From DATJPD01 sp036394195 (GTDB taxonomy: Bacteria; Pseudomonadota; Alphaproteobacteria; CACIAM-22H2), in contig DASWFO010000335.1 in the NCBI GenBank assembly GCA_036394195.1, positions 1-64,000 of the forward strand: a DNA stretch of 64,000 bases, read 5' to 3'. The notes beneath the pieces were generated by a model. That model did not search any database. It saw only the letters and a list, made by a program, of their open reading frames with translations, and was not told where the DNA came from. The position numbers and the translations under genes are program-made. Below, in pieces: positions 46,230 through 54,375 of the stretch. Each line of letters begins with the position of its first letter. Position 1 is the first letter of the stretch.

Positions 46230-47192
46230 ATGATTCGAGTTTCGAAGACCCTCAGCGCATTGGCGCTTTTTCTGGCGTTCGTTGGCCCCGCCGCCGCCTA
46301 TCCCGACCGGCCGGTCCGCATCGTGGTGCCGTTTCCGCCCGGCGGCGGCACCGACATCATCTCACGCACATTGGGCTCCGGCATGTCCAAGGATCTCGGT
46401 CAACCGGTCGTTATCGAAAATAAACCAGGCGGCGGCACCATCCTCGGCACCGCCCAGGTCGCGAACGCGCCGGCTGACGGCTACACCCTCGTGATGGCGA
46501 CATTCGCGCACGCGGTGAACCCGAGCCTCAAGGCGTCGCTACCCTACGACACCGACAAGGCGTTTCAGCCGGTGGCGCTCGTCGCGCGCTCCTACAACAT
46601 CCTGGTGGTCAATCCGAACAGCCGGTTCAAGACGGTCCAGGATCTGCTCGCGGCGGCGAAGGCCAATCCGGGCAAGCTGAACTACGGCTCGTTCGGGATC
46701 GGCACTTCGGCGCATCTCGCCGGTGAGCTGTTCAAATATCTGGGCAAGGTCGACCTGACCCATGTCGCCTACCAGGGGGCGGCGGCGGCGCTGACCGATC
46801 TGATGGCCGGCCAGATCGACGCCATGTTCACGACTGTCGCCAGCGTCAGCTCCTATATTCAGGCGGAACAGCTGCGGGCGCTCGCGGTAACCTCGGCCAA
46901 ACGTTCACCGGCGGTCCCCGATCTGCCGACCATCGCCGAAGCCGGCGTGCCCGGCTATGTGGCCGAGAGCTGGTACGGGCTTTACGCGCCATCGGGCACG
47001 CCGCGCGACGTGGTCGCGCGCCTGAACAAGTCGGCCGCCGAAGCCGTAAAATCGGACGGCTTCAAGAAGCTGGAGACGGTCGAAGGCCTCACCGTGGCGG
47101 TCGGCTCGCCGGACGAGCTGGACCGCTATGTCCGGGGCGAGGAGGCGCGCTGGCGCGACGTGGTCCAGGCCGCGCATATCGAGCCGCAATGA
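46230..47192 (+). CDS. TctC/Bug family solute receptor (orphan)
   Basis: 320 residues. Signal peptide IRVSKTLSALALFLAFVGPAAA; mature YPDRPVRIVVPFPPGGGTDIISR and GQPVVIENKPGGGTILGTA are exact Bug motifs. It is a carboxylate receptor without TctA/TctB nearby. It stands 44 nt after the MmgE/PrpD gene and 12 nt before the crotonase gene, so it belongs to the same unit and may bind the substrate of that pathway. Second Bug receptor of the window after 19774. Confidence 0.88.
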   Translation: MIRVSKTLSALALFLAFVGPAAAYPDRPVRIVVPFPPGGGTDIISRTLGSGMSKDLGQPVVIENKPGGGTILGTAQVANAPADGYTLVMATFAHAVNPSLKASLPYDTDKAFQPVALVARSYNILVVNPNSRFKTVQDLLAAAKANPGKLNYGSFGIGTSAHLAGELFKYLGKVDLTHVAYQGAAAALTDLMAGQIDAMFTTVASVSSYIQAEQLRALAVTSAKRSPAVPDLPTIAEAGVPGYVAESWYGLYAPSGTPRDVVARLNKSAAEAVKSDGFKKLETVEGLTVAVGSPDELDRYVRGEEARWRDVVQAAHIEPQ

Positions 47193-47204
47193 CGGAGTTC
47201 TGAC

Positions 47205-48011
47205 ATGACCGACGCTTCAACCGGTGCGCCCCGAATCGAGCTGTCGATCGACGACGGGATTGCGACCGTGGCGCTCAACCGGCCGGACGTCCGCAACGCC
47301 ATCGACGACCGGATGCGTGGCGAGCTCGAAACGGTCCTCGACCGCATCGCCGATGACGAGGCGGTGCGCGCGGTCGTGCTCACCGGCAACGGCAGCGCCT
47401 TTTGCGCCGGCGGCGACATTGCCGGCATGCAGAAGCGCCTGAAGGCGCCGGCGGGGCAAGTCGCCTTCAACGGCTGGCGGCGCCAGGTGCGGCTGCATCA
47501 AATCGTCGGCAAGCTGCACAAGCTGCCGAAGCCGACCATTGCCGCCGTGAACGGCCCCGCGGCCGGGCTCGGCTGCGACCTGGCGCTGTGCTGCGATTTC
47601 ATCATCGCGTCCGAAGCCGCGATGTTCACCATGAGCTTCATCCTGCGCGGGCTGGTCCCCGACGGCGGCGGCATGTATTTCCTGCCGCGCCGTGTCGGCC
47701 TCAGCCGCGCCAAGGAGCTGATCTTCACCGGCCGCCGCGTCGAGGCGCCGGAGGCGCTCGCCATTGGCCTCGCCGACCGCGTGACCGGTGCCGCCGATCT
47801 CCTGAAGGACGCGCGCGACTGGGCGCGCGAGCTGAGCCACGGCTCACCGACGGCACTGGCGCTGAGCAAGGCAATTCTCGACCAGACGTTCGAGCTGACC
47901 GACGAACAGGCGCTGGCGCTCGGGCGCGAGGCGCAGGCGATCTGCTACACCACCGCCGAGCATCAGGACGCCGTGGCCGCGTTTCTCAACAAGAGCAAGC
48001 CGTCGCGATAG
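47205..48011 (+). CDS. Crotonase (enoyl-CoA hydratase/isomerase) family, isomerase-like active site
   Basis: 268-residue crotonase-fold protein. The oxyanion parts are FCAGGDIAGMQ and NGPAAGLGCDLALCCD. The two Glu of classical hydratases are not kept: the first position is Asp (GLGCDLAL) and the second, in AAMFTMSFILRGLVP, is Phe. A PDGGGMYFLPRRVG segment has the Asp that acts as base in PaaG-type isomerases. So isomerase or other chemistry is more likely than hydration. It follows the TctC-type gene by 12 nt. Confidence 0.87.
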   Translation: MTDASTGAPRIELSIDDGIATVALNRPDVRNAIDDRMRGELETVLDRIADDEAVRAVVLTGNGSAFCAGGDIAGMQKRLKAPAGQVAFNGWRRQVRLHQIVGKLHKLPKPTIAAVNGPAAGLGCDLALCCDFIIASEAAMFTMSFILRGLVPDGGGMYFLPRRVGLSRAKELIFTGRRVEAPEALAIGLADRVTGAADLLKDARDWARELSHGSPTALALSKAILDQTFELTDEQALALGREAQAICYTTAEHQDAVAAFLNKSKPSR

Positions 48012-48035
48012 TTCGGACGTTGCGAATGCGCGTTG

Positions 48036-48138
48036 CACCCCCCTCCCTGACCCTCCCCCGCAAGGGGGGAGGGAACAGAATCGCGCCGCAAATTCTTACT
48101 CCCTCCCCCTCGACGGGGGAGGGTTGGGATGGGGGTGT
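48036..48138 (+). repeat. Dispersed CCCTCCCCC-type palindromic repeat
   Basis: A left arm CACCCCCCTCCCTGACCCTC with a CCCCCGCAAGGGGG hairpin and a right arm CCCTCGACGGGGGAGGG ending TGGGATGGGGGTG form an imperfect large inverted repeat with two inner hairpins. This is a known type of intergenic repeat in alpha- and betaproteobacteria. It lies between the crotonase and acyl-CoA synthetase genes and may separate transcripts within the run. Confidence 0.65.
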
Positions 48139-48165
48139 TGATCGCGCGAACCACGGCAAACGTCT

Positions 48166-50241
48166 ATGAGCGCCCTCGGCCGGCTATTTCGTCCGCAGAG
48201 TGTGGCGGTCATCGGCGCCTCGTCGGATCCCGGGAAGCTGACCGGACGGCCGATCGCCTATCTGCAGAAACACGGCTTTGGCGGCCGCCTCTATCCGATC
48301 AACCCGCGCTACGACACGATTGCCGGCCTGACCTGCTATCGCGACGTCGCTTCGCTGCCTGCCGCACCGGATGTCGGCATTGTCCTGCTGCCGGCCGAGC
48401 ACAGCCTCGACGCCGTGCGGCAACTGGCTGCCGTCGGCACCGCCGCCGCGATCGTCCTGGCCAGCGGCTTCGGCGAAGCCGGACCCGACGGCCAGGAGCG
48501 GCAGCAGAAGCTCAAAGACGCGGCCGGCGCCATGCGGATTCTCGGCCCGAACACGATCGGGCTGGTCAACCTCACCGATCGCATTACGCTGTCGGCCAGC
48601 GGTGCTCTGGAACTCGAGGAGCTCGCGACTGGGTCGATCGCCGTGATCTCGCAAAGCGGCGGCATCCTCGGCTCGCTGCTGTCGCGCGCCGCCGGCCGCG
48701 GCATCGGTTTGTCGAAGCTCGTCGCCACCGGCAACGAGGTTGACATCGAGGTTGCGGATTGTCTCGATTACCTGACCGAGGATGCCGCAACGTCGGTCAT
48801 CGCGCTCTATCTGGAGGGCTTGCGCGACGCGCCACGCTTTCGCGCTGCGGCCGAGAAGGCCGCTGCCGCCGGCAAGCCGATCGTCGCGTTCAAAGTCGGG
48901 CGCTCCGAATCCGGGATTCGCTCGGCGGTGTCGCACACCGGGGCGCTGGCTGGGGCGGACCGGGTCTATGACGCATTCTTCAAACAGACTGGCGTCATCC
49001 GCGCCACGACCTTCGCCGACCTCCTCGACATCCCGCAGGCGCTGGCGACTGGCCGAAAGCTCAACGGGCCGCGGGTGGCCATCGTCACGTCCACTGGCGG
49101 GGCCGCGACCCTGGTCGCCGACGCCTGCGGCATGGCTGGCCTGGAGACCCCGCAGCCGGACGCGGCGACTGCCGGGCGGCTGACGGCGCTCGACATCCGC
49201 GACGCGGTGCTCGACCGCAACCCGATCGATGTCACCTTGGCGGGCCTGCGGCCCGATCTGTTCCGCAGCGTGATCGACACGCTGTTCGCCAGCCCGACCT
49301 ACGACGCCGTAATTATGATCGTCGGCTCGTCGGGAATCGCGCGCCCCGATCTCGTCGCCAAGCCGGTGCTGGAGGCCCTGCCCGGCAGTCCCAAGCCGCT
49401 CCTCGTCTATGTGAGTCCGGACGCGCCCAACATTATCAAGCACCTCAACCGCCACGGCGTTCCGGCGTACAGCGCGCCCGAAGCGTGCGCCGCGGCTCTT
49501 TCGGGACTGTTGCGGGCGACAGGCTCCGGCCCTTCGGCCGCGTCGCCTGAAGCCGCGCCGGCGCGGATCGACGATCTCCGTCTTCCCTCGGGACCCCTGA
49601 ACGAAGCCGAAAGCAAACGCCTGTTTCAGCGGTTCGGCATTCCGAGCGTGCGCGAATTCGTGGCCGACACGCCAGCGGCTGCGGCGGATGCGGCGCGCGG
49701 GCTGGACGGACCGGTGGTGCTGAAGATCCTGTCGCGCGAGATCACGCACAAGTCCGAGGTGGGCGGTGTGGCGGTCGATGTCGATCCGCGGGACGTGGCG
49801 CAGCGCTGCGAGGCGATGCGGACCGCGGTCGCCAGATCGACCACCGCGAAGATCGAAGGCTTCCTGGTGCAGGAACAAATCCGCGACGGTGCCGAGCTGA
49901 TCCTGGGCTTTCATCGCGATCCACAGCTGGGGTCGGCGATCCTGCTCGGCTTCGGCGGTGTCGCCGCCGAAGTCTTCCAGGATACGGCAATCCGGCTCCC
50001 ACCGATCTCACCCGGCGACGCCGTCGACATGATCGAGGAGCTCAAGAGCGCCGCACTGCTGAAAGGCTTCCGCGGCCGCCCGCCGGCGGATATCGACGCG
50101 CTGGCCGGCGCCATCGTGTCGTTCTCGCGGATGATCGCCGTGCTCGGCGATCGCCTCGTCGAAGCGGAGATCAATCCGCTCTTTGTGTTGCCGAAAGGGC
50201 AGGGGGTGCGCGCCGCCGACGGTCTTGTCGTTTTGCGCTGA
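48166..50241 (+). CDS. NDP-forming acyl-CoA synthetase (acetate-CoA ligase family)
   Basis: 691 residues, fused form. CoA-binding domain (about 1-135: FRPQSVAVIGASSDPGKLTGRP), succinyl-CoA ligase-like domain (about 150-450; ISQSGGILGSLLSRAAGRGIG and the phospho-His loop AVSHTGALAGADR, His 257), then an ATP-grasp domain (about 475-691; GPVVLKILSREITHKSEVGGV, EINPLFVLP). It activates a carboxylic acid to CoA ester with ATP and releases ADP and Pi. It probably activates the substrate taken up by the receptors encoded in the same run. Confidence 0.9.
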   Translation: MSALGRLFRPQSVAVIGASSDPGKLTGRPIAYLQKHGFGGRLYPINPRYDTIAGLTCYRDVASLPAAPDVGIVLLPAEHSLDAVRQLAAVGTAAAIVLASGFGEAGPDGQERQQKLKDAAGAMRILGPNTIGLVNLTDRITLSASGALELEELATGSIAVISQSGGILGSLLSRAAGRGIGLSKLVATGNEVDIEVADCLDYLTEDAATSVIALYLEGLRDAPRFRAAAEKAAAAGKPIVAFKVGRSESGIRSAVSHTGALAGADRVYDAFFKQTGVIRATTFADLLDIPQALATGRKLNGPRVAIVTSTGGAATLVADACGMAGLETPQPDAATAGRLTALDIRDAVLDRNPIDVTLAGLRPDLFRSVIDTLFASPTYDAVIMIVGSSGIARPDLVAKPVLEALPGSPKPLLVYVSPDAPNIIKHLNRHGVPAYSAPEACAAALSGLLRATGSGPSAASPEAAPARIDDLRLPSGPLNEAESKRLFQRFGIPSVREFVADTPAAAADAARGLDGPVVLKILSREITHKSEVGGVAVDVDPRDVAQRCEAMRTAVARSTTAKIEGFLVQEQIRDGAELILGFHRDPQLGSAILLGFGGVAAEVFQDTAIRLPPISPGDAVDMIEELKSAALLKGFRGRPPADIDALAGAIVSFSRMIAVLGDRLVEAEINPLFVLPKGQGVRAADGLVVLR

Positions 50242-50257
50242 GGCGCGGAGGAGACGG

Positions 50258-51364
50258 ATGAAGACGATGATCACGGCGCGGATGCATGAGATCGGCGCCC
50301 CATTGCGCCTGGACACCCTTCCGATCCCGGTTCCCGGGCCGACAGACGTTTTGGTCGCGGTGAAGGCGTGCAACATCGTTCCCAATCTGCGGAACATCCT
50401 GAAGCATTGGCCGCAATGGTTCCCCGACAAGCCGCTGCCCAAACTGCCGGCGAGCTTTGGTCTCGACGCGGCGGGCGTGATCGCCGAGGTCGGCAGCCAG
50501 GTGTTCGCGGTGAAGCCCGGGGAGCGCGTGTATGTCAATCCGGCGCGCAGCTGCGGATCGTGTCGCGCCTGCCGCGGCGGCGACCCGATCAGCTGCCGCA
50601 GCTTCACCTATCAGGGCTACTTTGGACGGGGGCCGCTGGGGCGAAAGATTCTCGACGCCTACCCCTATGGCGGGCTGTCGGAATATCTCACCGCACCGCA
50701 GTCGGCGCTGGTGAAGCTGCCCGACAATGTGCCCTTCGAAGCCGCCGCGCGGTTCGGCTATCTCGGCACGGCCTATTCGGCCATGCGCAAGACCGGCGTC
50801 GGTCCGGGCCGGACGGTGCTCATCAACGGCATCGGCGGAACGCTTGGCTTGTGCGGCGCGCTGGTTGGCTTGGCGATGGGAGCGACCAAGATTCTCGGCA
50901 CCGGGCGGAGGCAGCCGTTGCTCGAGCGGGTCAAGGCGCTGGCCCCAGATCGGATCGAGGTGCTCGCGGTCGGCGGGCAGCCGATCCGCGACTGGGCGCT
51001 GACGCACACCGACGGCGACGGCGTCGACGCGGTCATCGATGCCTTGTCGCCACAATCGCCGCCCAGCGCCATGATGGACGGGTTCCGCGCGTTGCGGGTC
51101 GGCGGGCGCGGCGCCGATCCCGGCGGCGTCTCGGCGGCCCTGACGCTCGATGCGAGCTTCCTGCGCGACTACAACGCCCAGCTCATGGGATCGCGCTGGT
51201 TCACCACCGCCGAAGGCGACGATCTGGCCGCCATGGCGGGGGCGGGCACGCTCGATCTCTCGCACTTCGAGCATCGGCGCTTTCCGCTGGCCAAGGTCAA
51301 CGACGCGATTGCCGCGCTTGGCGACGGCGACGGCGGCTTTACGAATTTCGTCGTGCTGCCGTAA
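50258..51364 (+). CDS. Zinc-type (MDR) alcohol dehydrogenase-like protein
   Basis: 368-residue medium-chain dehydrogenase. The structural zinc site is complete (CGSCRACRGGDPISC). The catalytic zinc site is not typical: the first Cys is kept (VKACNIVP) but the GHE pair of the family is GLD (ASFGLDAAGVIAEVG). The NAD(P) fold shows VLINGIGGTLGLCGALVGLAMGA, with GIGGTLG in place of GAGGVG. It may work on an unusual aldehyde or alcohol or act as a zinc-poor quinone-reductase-like enzyme. GGAGGAG lies 5 nt before the ATG, 16 nt after the synthetase stop. Confidence 0.85.
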   Translation: MKTMITARMHEIGAPLRLDTLPIPVPGPTDVLVAVKACNIVPNLRNILKHWPQWFPDKPLPKLPASFGLDAAGVIAEVGSQVFAVKPGERVYVNPARSCGSCRACRGGDPISCRSFTYQGYFGRGPLGRKILDAYPYGGLSEYLTAPQSALVKLPDNVPFEAAARFGYLGTAYSAMRKTGVGPGRTVLINGIGGTLGLCGALVGLAMGATKILGTGRRQPLLERVKALAPDRIEVLAVGGQPIRDWALTHTDGDGVDAVIDALSPQSPPSAMMDGFRALRVGGRGADPGGVSAALTLDASFLRDYNAQLMGSRWFTTAEGDDLAAMAGAGTLDLSHFEHRRFPLAKVNDAIAALGDGDGGFTNFVVLP

Positions 51365-51365
51365 G

Positions 51366-51419
51366 TCAGATGCCGAGATAGGCGTCCACTGCCGATAGTC
51401 GGCTGATCATCTTGGACAT
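51366..51419 (-). CDS. Possible 17-residue peptide after the LLM gene
   Basis: An ATG at 51419 (minus strand) has GGGAGGGG 3 nt upstream and reads SKMISRLSAVDAYLGI to a TGA at 51366. It is 43 nt after the LLM gene on the same strand. It could be a small translated peptide or the N-terminal stub of a lost gene. Support is only the ribosome site and position. Confidence 0.25.
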   Translation of the reverse strand: MSKMISRLSAVDAYLGI

Positions 51420-51462
51420 CGACCCCTCCCTGTGCTGTCTCGCGTCGTTTTGCGCCGCGGCG

Positions 51463-52611
51463 TCAGAGTGTCCGCAGCTTCGGCATGACCTCGGCGGCGA
51501 ACATCTCCGTGCTCTTGCGGACCAGCTCGTCCGGCAGGGTGCCGAACTGCAGCATGCAGATCAGCTTTTTGTAGCCGCTCTGGGCATGCGCCTCTTCGAG
51601 CTTCGCCCGCACGGTCGCCGGACTGCCGCAGATGAACGTCCCCAACGCCAGCAGCTCGTCCACCGTCTGCGCCTTGAAAGCCGTGCCCTTGCGCGCCGCC
51701 ATGATCGTGAGGAATGACTCCATGGACGTGTAGCCGGGTGGGAACAGCATTTCGGGCGTCATGCGCAGGAAACTGTTGAACAGCGCCTCGACGTGCCGCC
51801 CCGATTCGCGCTTGGCGATCTCATCGGTTTCGGCCACGTAGATCGGCAGCGCCCAGCCGAGCTGATCGCCCGACACCTCGTAGCCGTGTTTCCCGCCGGC
51901 TTCCTTGTAGAGCTGATGGTTCTTCAGCACGGTGGCCAGCGGGGCAAACGTGATGATGAACGGGTATTTGCGCTTGGGGTCGGCGGCCCAGTCGATGGTC
52001 TCCCGCGAGCCCTGCGAGGGGATCCAGATCGGGGGATGCGGCTTCTGGTACGGCCGCGGCCAGACGTTCACGTAGCGGAAATTGAAATGCTCGCCTTCGA
52101 AGGCGAAGGGACCCTTCTCGCTCCACGCGCGGACGATCAGATCATGCGCCTCGTGGAAACGGTCGTGCGAGAAGATCGGGTTCACGCCCATCGTGTGATA
52201 TTCGGAGCCGATGCCGCGCACGAAGCCGGTGATGACCCGTCCCTTCGAGATGTTGTCGAGCATCGCGAATTCCTCGGCGATGGTGAGCGGATTGCTCACC
52301 AGCGGCAGGGCGCGGCCGAGGATCGCGACCTTCACGTCGAGGTCGCGGGTGCGCTCGATCAGGATGCTCGCCAGCAGATTGGGCGCCGGCATCATGCCGT
52401 AGGCGGTCTGGTGGTGCTCGTTGACGCAGATGCCGTCGAAGCCGAGCTTCGCCGCGAACACCATCTGTTCGATGTATTCGCGATAGAGGTCGGCGCCCTT
52501 TGCGGGGTCGTAGAACTCGTTCGGCAGCGCAACCCAGGGGGAGCGATATTTGGCCGCGCCGGCGAGATCGAGCACCCGATACGGCATGAGATGAAAGGCA
52601 TAGAACTTCAT
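51463..52611 (-). CDS. LLM-class flavin-dependent monooxygenase
   Basis: Luciferase-like monooxygenase, 382 residues. GFDGICVNEHHQTAYGMMPAPNLLAS (core NEHH), GRVITGFVRGIGSEYHTMG and VWPRPYQKPHPPIWIPSQGS are family marks and closely parallel those of the protein at 18466. It needs reduced FMN from another gene product. The ATG at 52611 overlaps the end of the alpha/beta hydrolase gene (ATGA, 52608-52611), so the two are coupled. The pairing suggests oxidation of a substrate, such as a Baeyer-Villiger or ring-opening step, with hydrolysis by the partner. Confidence 0.9.
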   Translation of the reverse strand: MKFYAFHLMPYRVLDLAGAAKYRSPWVALPNEFYDPAKGADLYREYIEQMVFAAKLGFDGICVNEHHQTAYGMMPAPNLLASILIERTRDLDVKVAILGRALPLVSNPLTIAEEFAMLDNISKGRVITGFVRGIGSEYHTMGVNPIFSHDRFHEAHDLIVRAWSEKGPFAFEGEHFNFRYVNVWPRPYQKPHPPIWIPSQGSRETIDWAADPKRKYPFIITFAPLATVLKNHQLYKEAGGKHGYEVSGDQLGWALPIYVAETDEIAKRESGRHVEALFNSFLRMTPEMLFPPGYTSMESFLTIMAARKGTAFKAQTVDELLALGTFICGSPATVRAKLEEAHAQSGYKKLICMLQFGTLPDELVRKSTEMFAAEVMPKLRTL

Positions 52612-53393
52612 GCCGCCACCTCGCGCAGAAAGGCCTGGGTCGCCGCGAGCGTCTCGGCCGTCCGTTCCACGTGCGGCAGGTGCCCGCATTGAGGGAGCTT
52701 GGTCAGCCGCGCCTTAGGCAGCGCGTCGGTCCACGCCTTTGCGAACTCGACAGGCAGCACTTTGTCATTCTCGCCCCAGATCAGCTGCACGGGGATGTTG
52801 ATGCGATGCAGCCAGCGCTGCAGCTCCGGATTGAAGAAACGCGGCTGCCAGCCCAGGCGGGCGGCGCCGTAGCTGTTCTTGAGCTGCGCCTTCATCTGGT
52901 CGGGATTGGCGGCCGCCGCGGCCAGCATCTGCGCTGCAAGGGCGGGCGCGTGAACGAGATTGTTGGCCCGCTCCTCGGGTGACCACATGAACACGTCGCC
53001 GGAGAGGACGCCTTTGACCCGGGCCCCGGCGGGGGCCAGCAGGGTCAGCGAGCGCAGCGCCCCGGCATTGCGCGCGGCGATTTCGGCCGCGATCCATCCG
53101 CCCAGCGAATGGCCGATGATGTCGAGCTCGCTGAGGCCCAAATGGTCGATGAAGTCGAGATAGAAGTAAGCGATGTCGCCGATCCCAAACAGCCAGGCGG
53201 GCGTATCGGATTCACCGAAGCCGGGATGATCCGGGACCAGCAAGGTCCGGGTCTTTGCCAATTCTTCGAAGTAGGGCAGCCAGGCGGTGACTCCGGCCGC
53301 GCCGTGCAGGAACAGCAGCGGCGCGCCGCTTCCGGCACGTCGCAGATGAATGCGGGCGCCGTTCACTGTGATGTGCTCGGACTGATAGGTCAT
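52608..53393 (-). CDS. Alpha/beta hydrolase coupled to the LLM monooxygenase
   Basis: 261 residues. LLFLHGAAGVTAWLPYFEEL (oxyanion region), DIIGHSLGGWIAAEIAARN (nucleophile Ser), LIWGENDKVLP (Asp) and LPQCGHLPHVE (His) give a complete triad. It resembles C-C bond hydrolases (MhpC/BphD type) and RutD/NicD-like hydrolases in length and motif spacing, without clear assignment. The first gene of the leftward pair; the start at 53393 is divergent from the cysteine hydrolase at 53655. Confidence 0.88.
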   Translation of the reverse strand: MTYQSEHITVNGARIHLRRAGSGAPLLFLHGAAGVTAWLPYFEELAKTRTLLVPDHPGFGESDTPAWLFGIGDIAYFYLDFIDHLGLSELDIIGHSLGGWIAAEIAARNAGALRSLTLLAPAGARVKGVLSGDVFMWSPEERANNLVHAPALAAQMLAAAAANPDQMKAQLKNSYGAARLGWQPRFFNPELQRWLHRINIPVQLIWGENDKVLPVEFAKAWTDALPKARLTKLPQCGHLPHVERTAETLAATQAFLREVAA

Positions 53394-53432
53394 ACCACCG
53401 TCGCGCGCCTCCCTTGCCGCCTGCTTCGCGTT

Positions 53433-53442
53433 CAAACGTTTG
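53433..53442. promoter_or_regulatory. CAAACGTTTG palindrome in the divergent gap
   Basis: A perfect 10-bp palindrome in the 261-nt gap between the hydrolase-LLM pair and the cysteine hydrolase. It continues GCAAATGCAAG. It resembles core sites of LacI-family repressors, but no such gene is near. Confidence 0.3.
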
Positions 53443-53654
53443 CAAATGCAAGCATGGCCATCCGACCAGCACCGCGGCGGAGTGTCAATATGGCCGCGCG
53501 GTGATGCCGCCCGCCCTGGACAAAGATGAGCCTGTTGTCCGCGGTATGGACATTGCGGGCACCGAACGGGGGCCGGCAAAAAAGCCTTGCCAACCCGTCT
53601 GTGCCGCCCTTCACTCAGCATCTTGGGGCCGAGCGCAGATAAAGGAGAAGCCGC

Positions 53655-54356
53655 ATGCATAAAATCGCGATCCCGCAGGGTGCGATCGACCGGGTCCTGA
53701 AGCGCCGCGACAACCTTCACGTTTTCACCGACATCGATCCGGCGCGCACGGCGCATATCGTGGTCGATCTCCAGAACGGGTTCATGGCGCCCGGACAGCC
53801 GGCCGAGATTCCGACCGCCCGCGACATCGTGCCCAACGTCAATCGCGTCAGTGCGGCGCTGCGCAAAGCCGGCGGCCAGGTCGTCTATATCCAGAACACC
53901 ATCAACGCCGATGCCAAGGCGACGTGGTCGAACTGGTTCAAGTACATGTCGGGCGACAAGCGCGCCGCCCGGATGGACGAGGCGTTTGCCGACGGCAGCT
54001 ACGGGCATTCGCTGTGGCCGGGGCTCGAGGTGCTGCCGGCGGACCTCAAGGTGAAAAAGACTCGCTTCGGCGCCTTCGTCCAGGGTTCGTCCGATCTGCA
54101 TCCCGTTCTGCAGGCGCGGAAGATCGACACTCTGATCATCACCGGGACCGCCACCGATGTCTGCTGCGAGTCCACGGCCCGCGACGCGATGATGCTGAAC
54201 TACAAGGTCATCTTCGTCTCCGACGGCACCGCCACCCATACCGACGAGGCGCACAACGCGACCTTGGGGATCATGCTGGCGAACTTCGCCGACGTGATGA
54301 GCACGGACGAGGTGGTGGCCTGCCTATCGAAGCCGGTGAGCCAGGCCGCCGAATGA
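53655..54356 (+). CDS. Isochorismatase-family cysteine hydrolase
   Basis: 233 residues with complete triad: Asp in HIVVDLQNGFM, Lys in VKKTRFGAFVQGSSDL and Cys in ITGTATDVCCESTARDAMML. This is the amidase type, as in RutB, NicF (maleamate amidase) and nicotinamidase-like enzymes. It probably releases ammonia from an amide or carbamate. AAAGGAG is 7 nt before the ATG. It is divergent from the LLM-hydrolase pair and tail-to-tail (19 nt) with adenine deaminase. Confidence 0.9.
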   Translation: MHKIAIPQGAIDRVLKRRDNLHVFTDIDPARTAHIVVDLQNGFMAPGQPAEIPTARDIVPNVNRVSAALRKAGGQVVYIQNTINADAKATWSNWFKYMSGDKRAARMDEAFADGSYGHSLWPGLEVLPADLKVKKTRFGAFVQGSSDLHPVLQARKIDTLIITGTATDVCCESTARDAMMLNYKVIFVSDGTATHTDEAHNATLGIMLANFADVMSTDEVVACLSKPVSQAAE

Positions 54357-54375
54357 GGGCGGCCACCGCGGCGAC

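Noticed and set aside
53393..53655. Assigning the LLM-hydrolase-cysteine hydrolase set as a true rut operon
   Set aside because: The LLM protein has the NEHH luciferase-like pattern, not RutA sequence, and rutC, rutE/F and rutG are absent.
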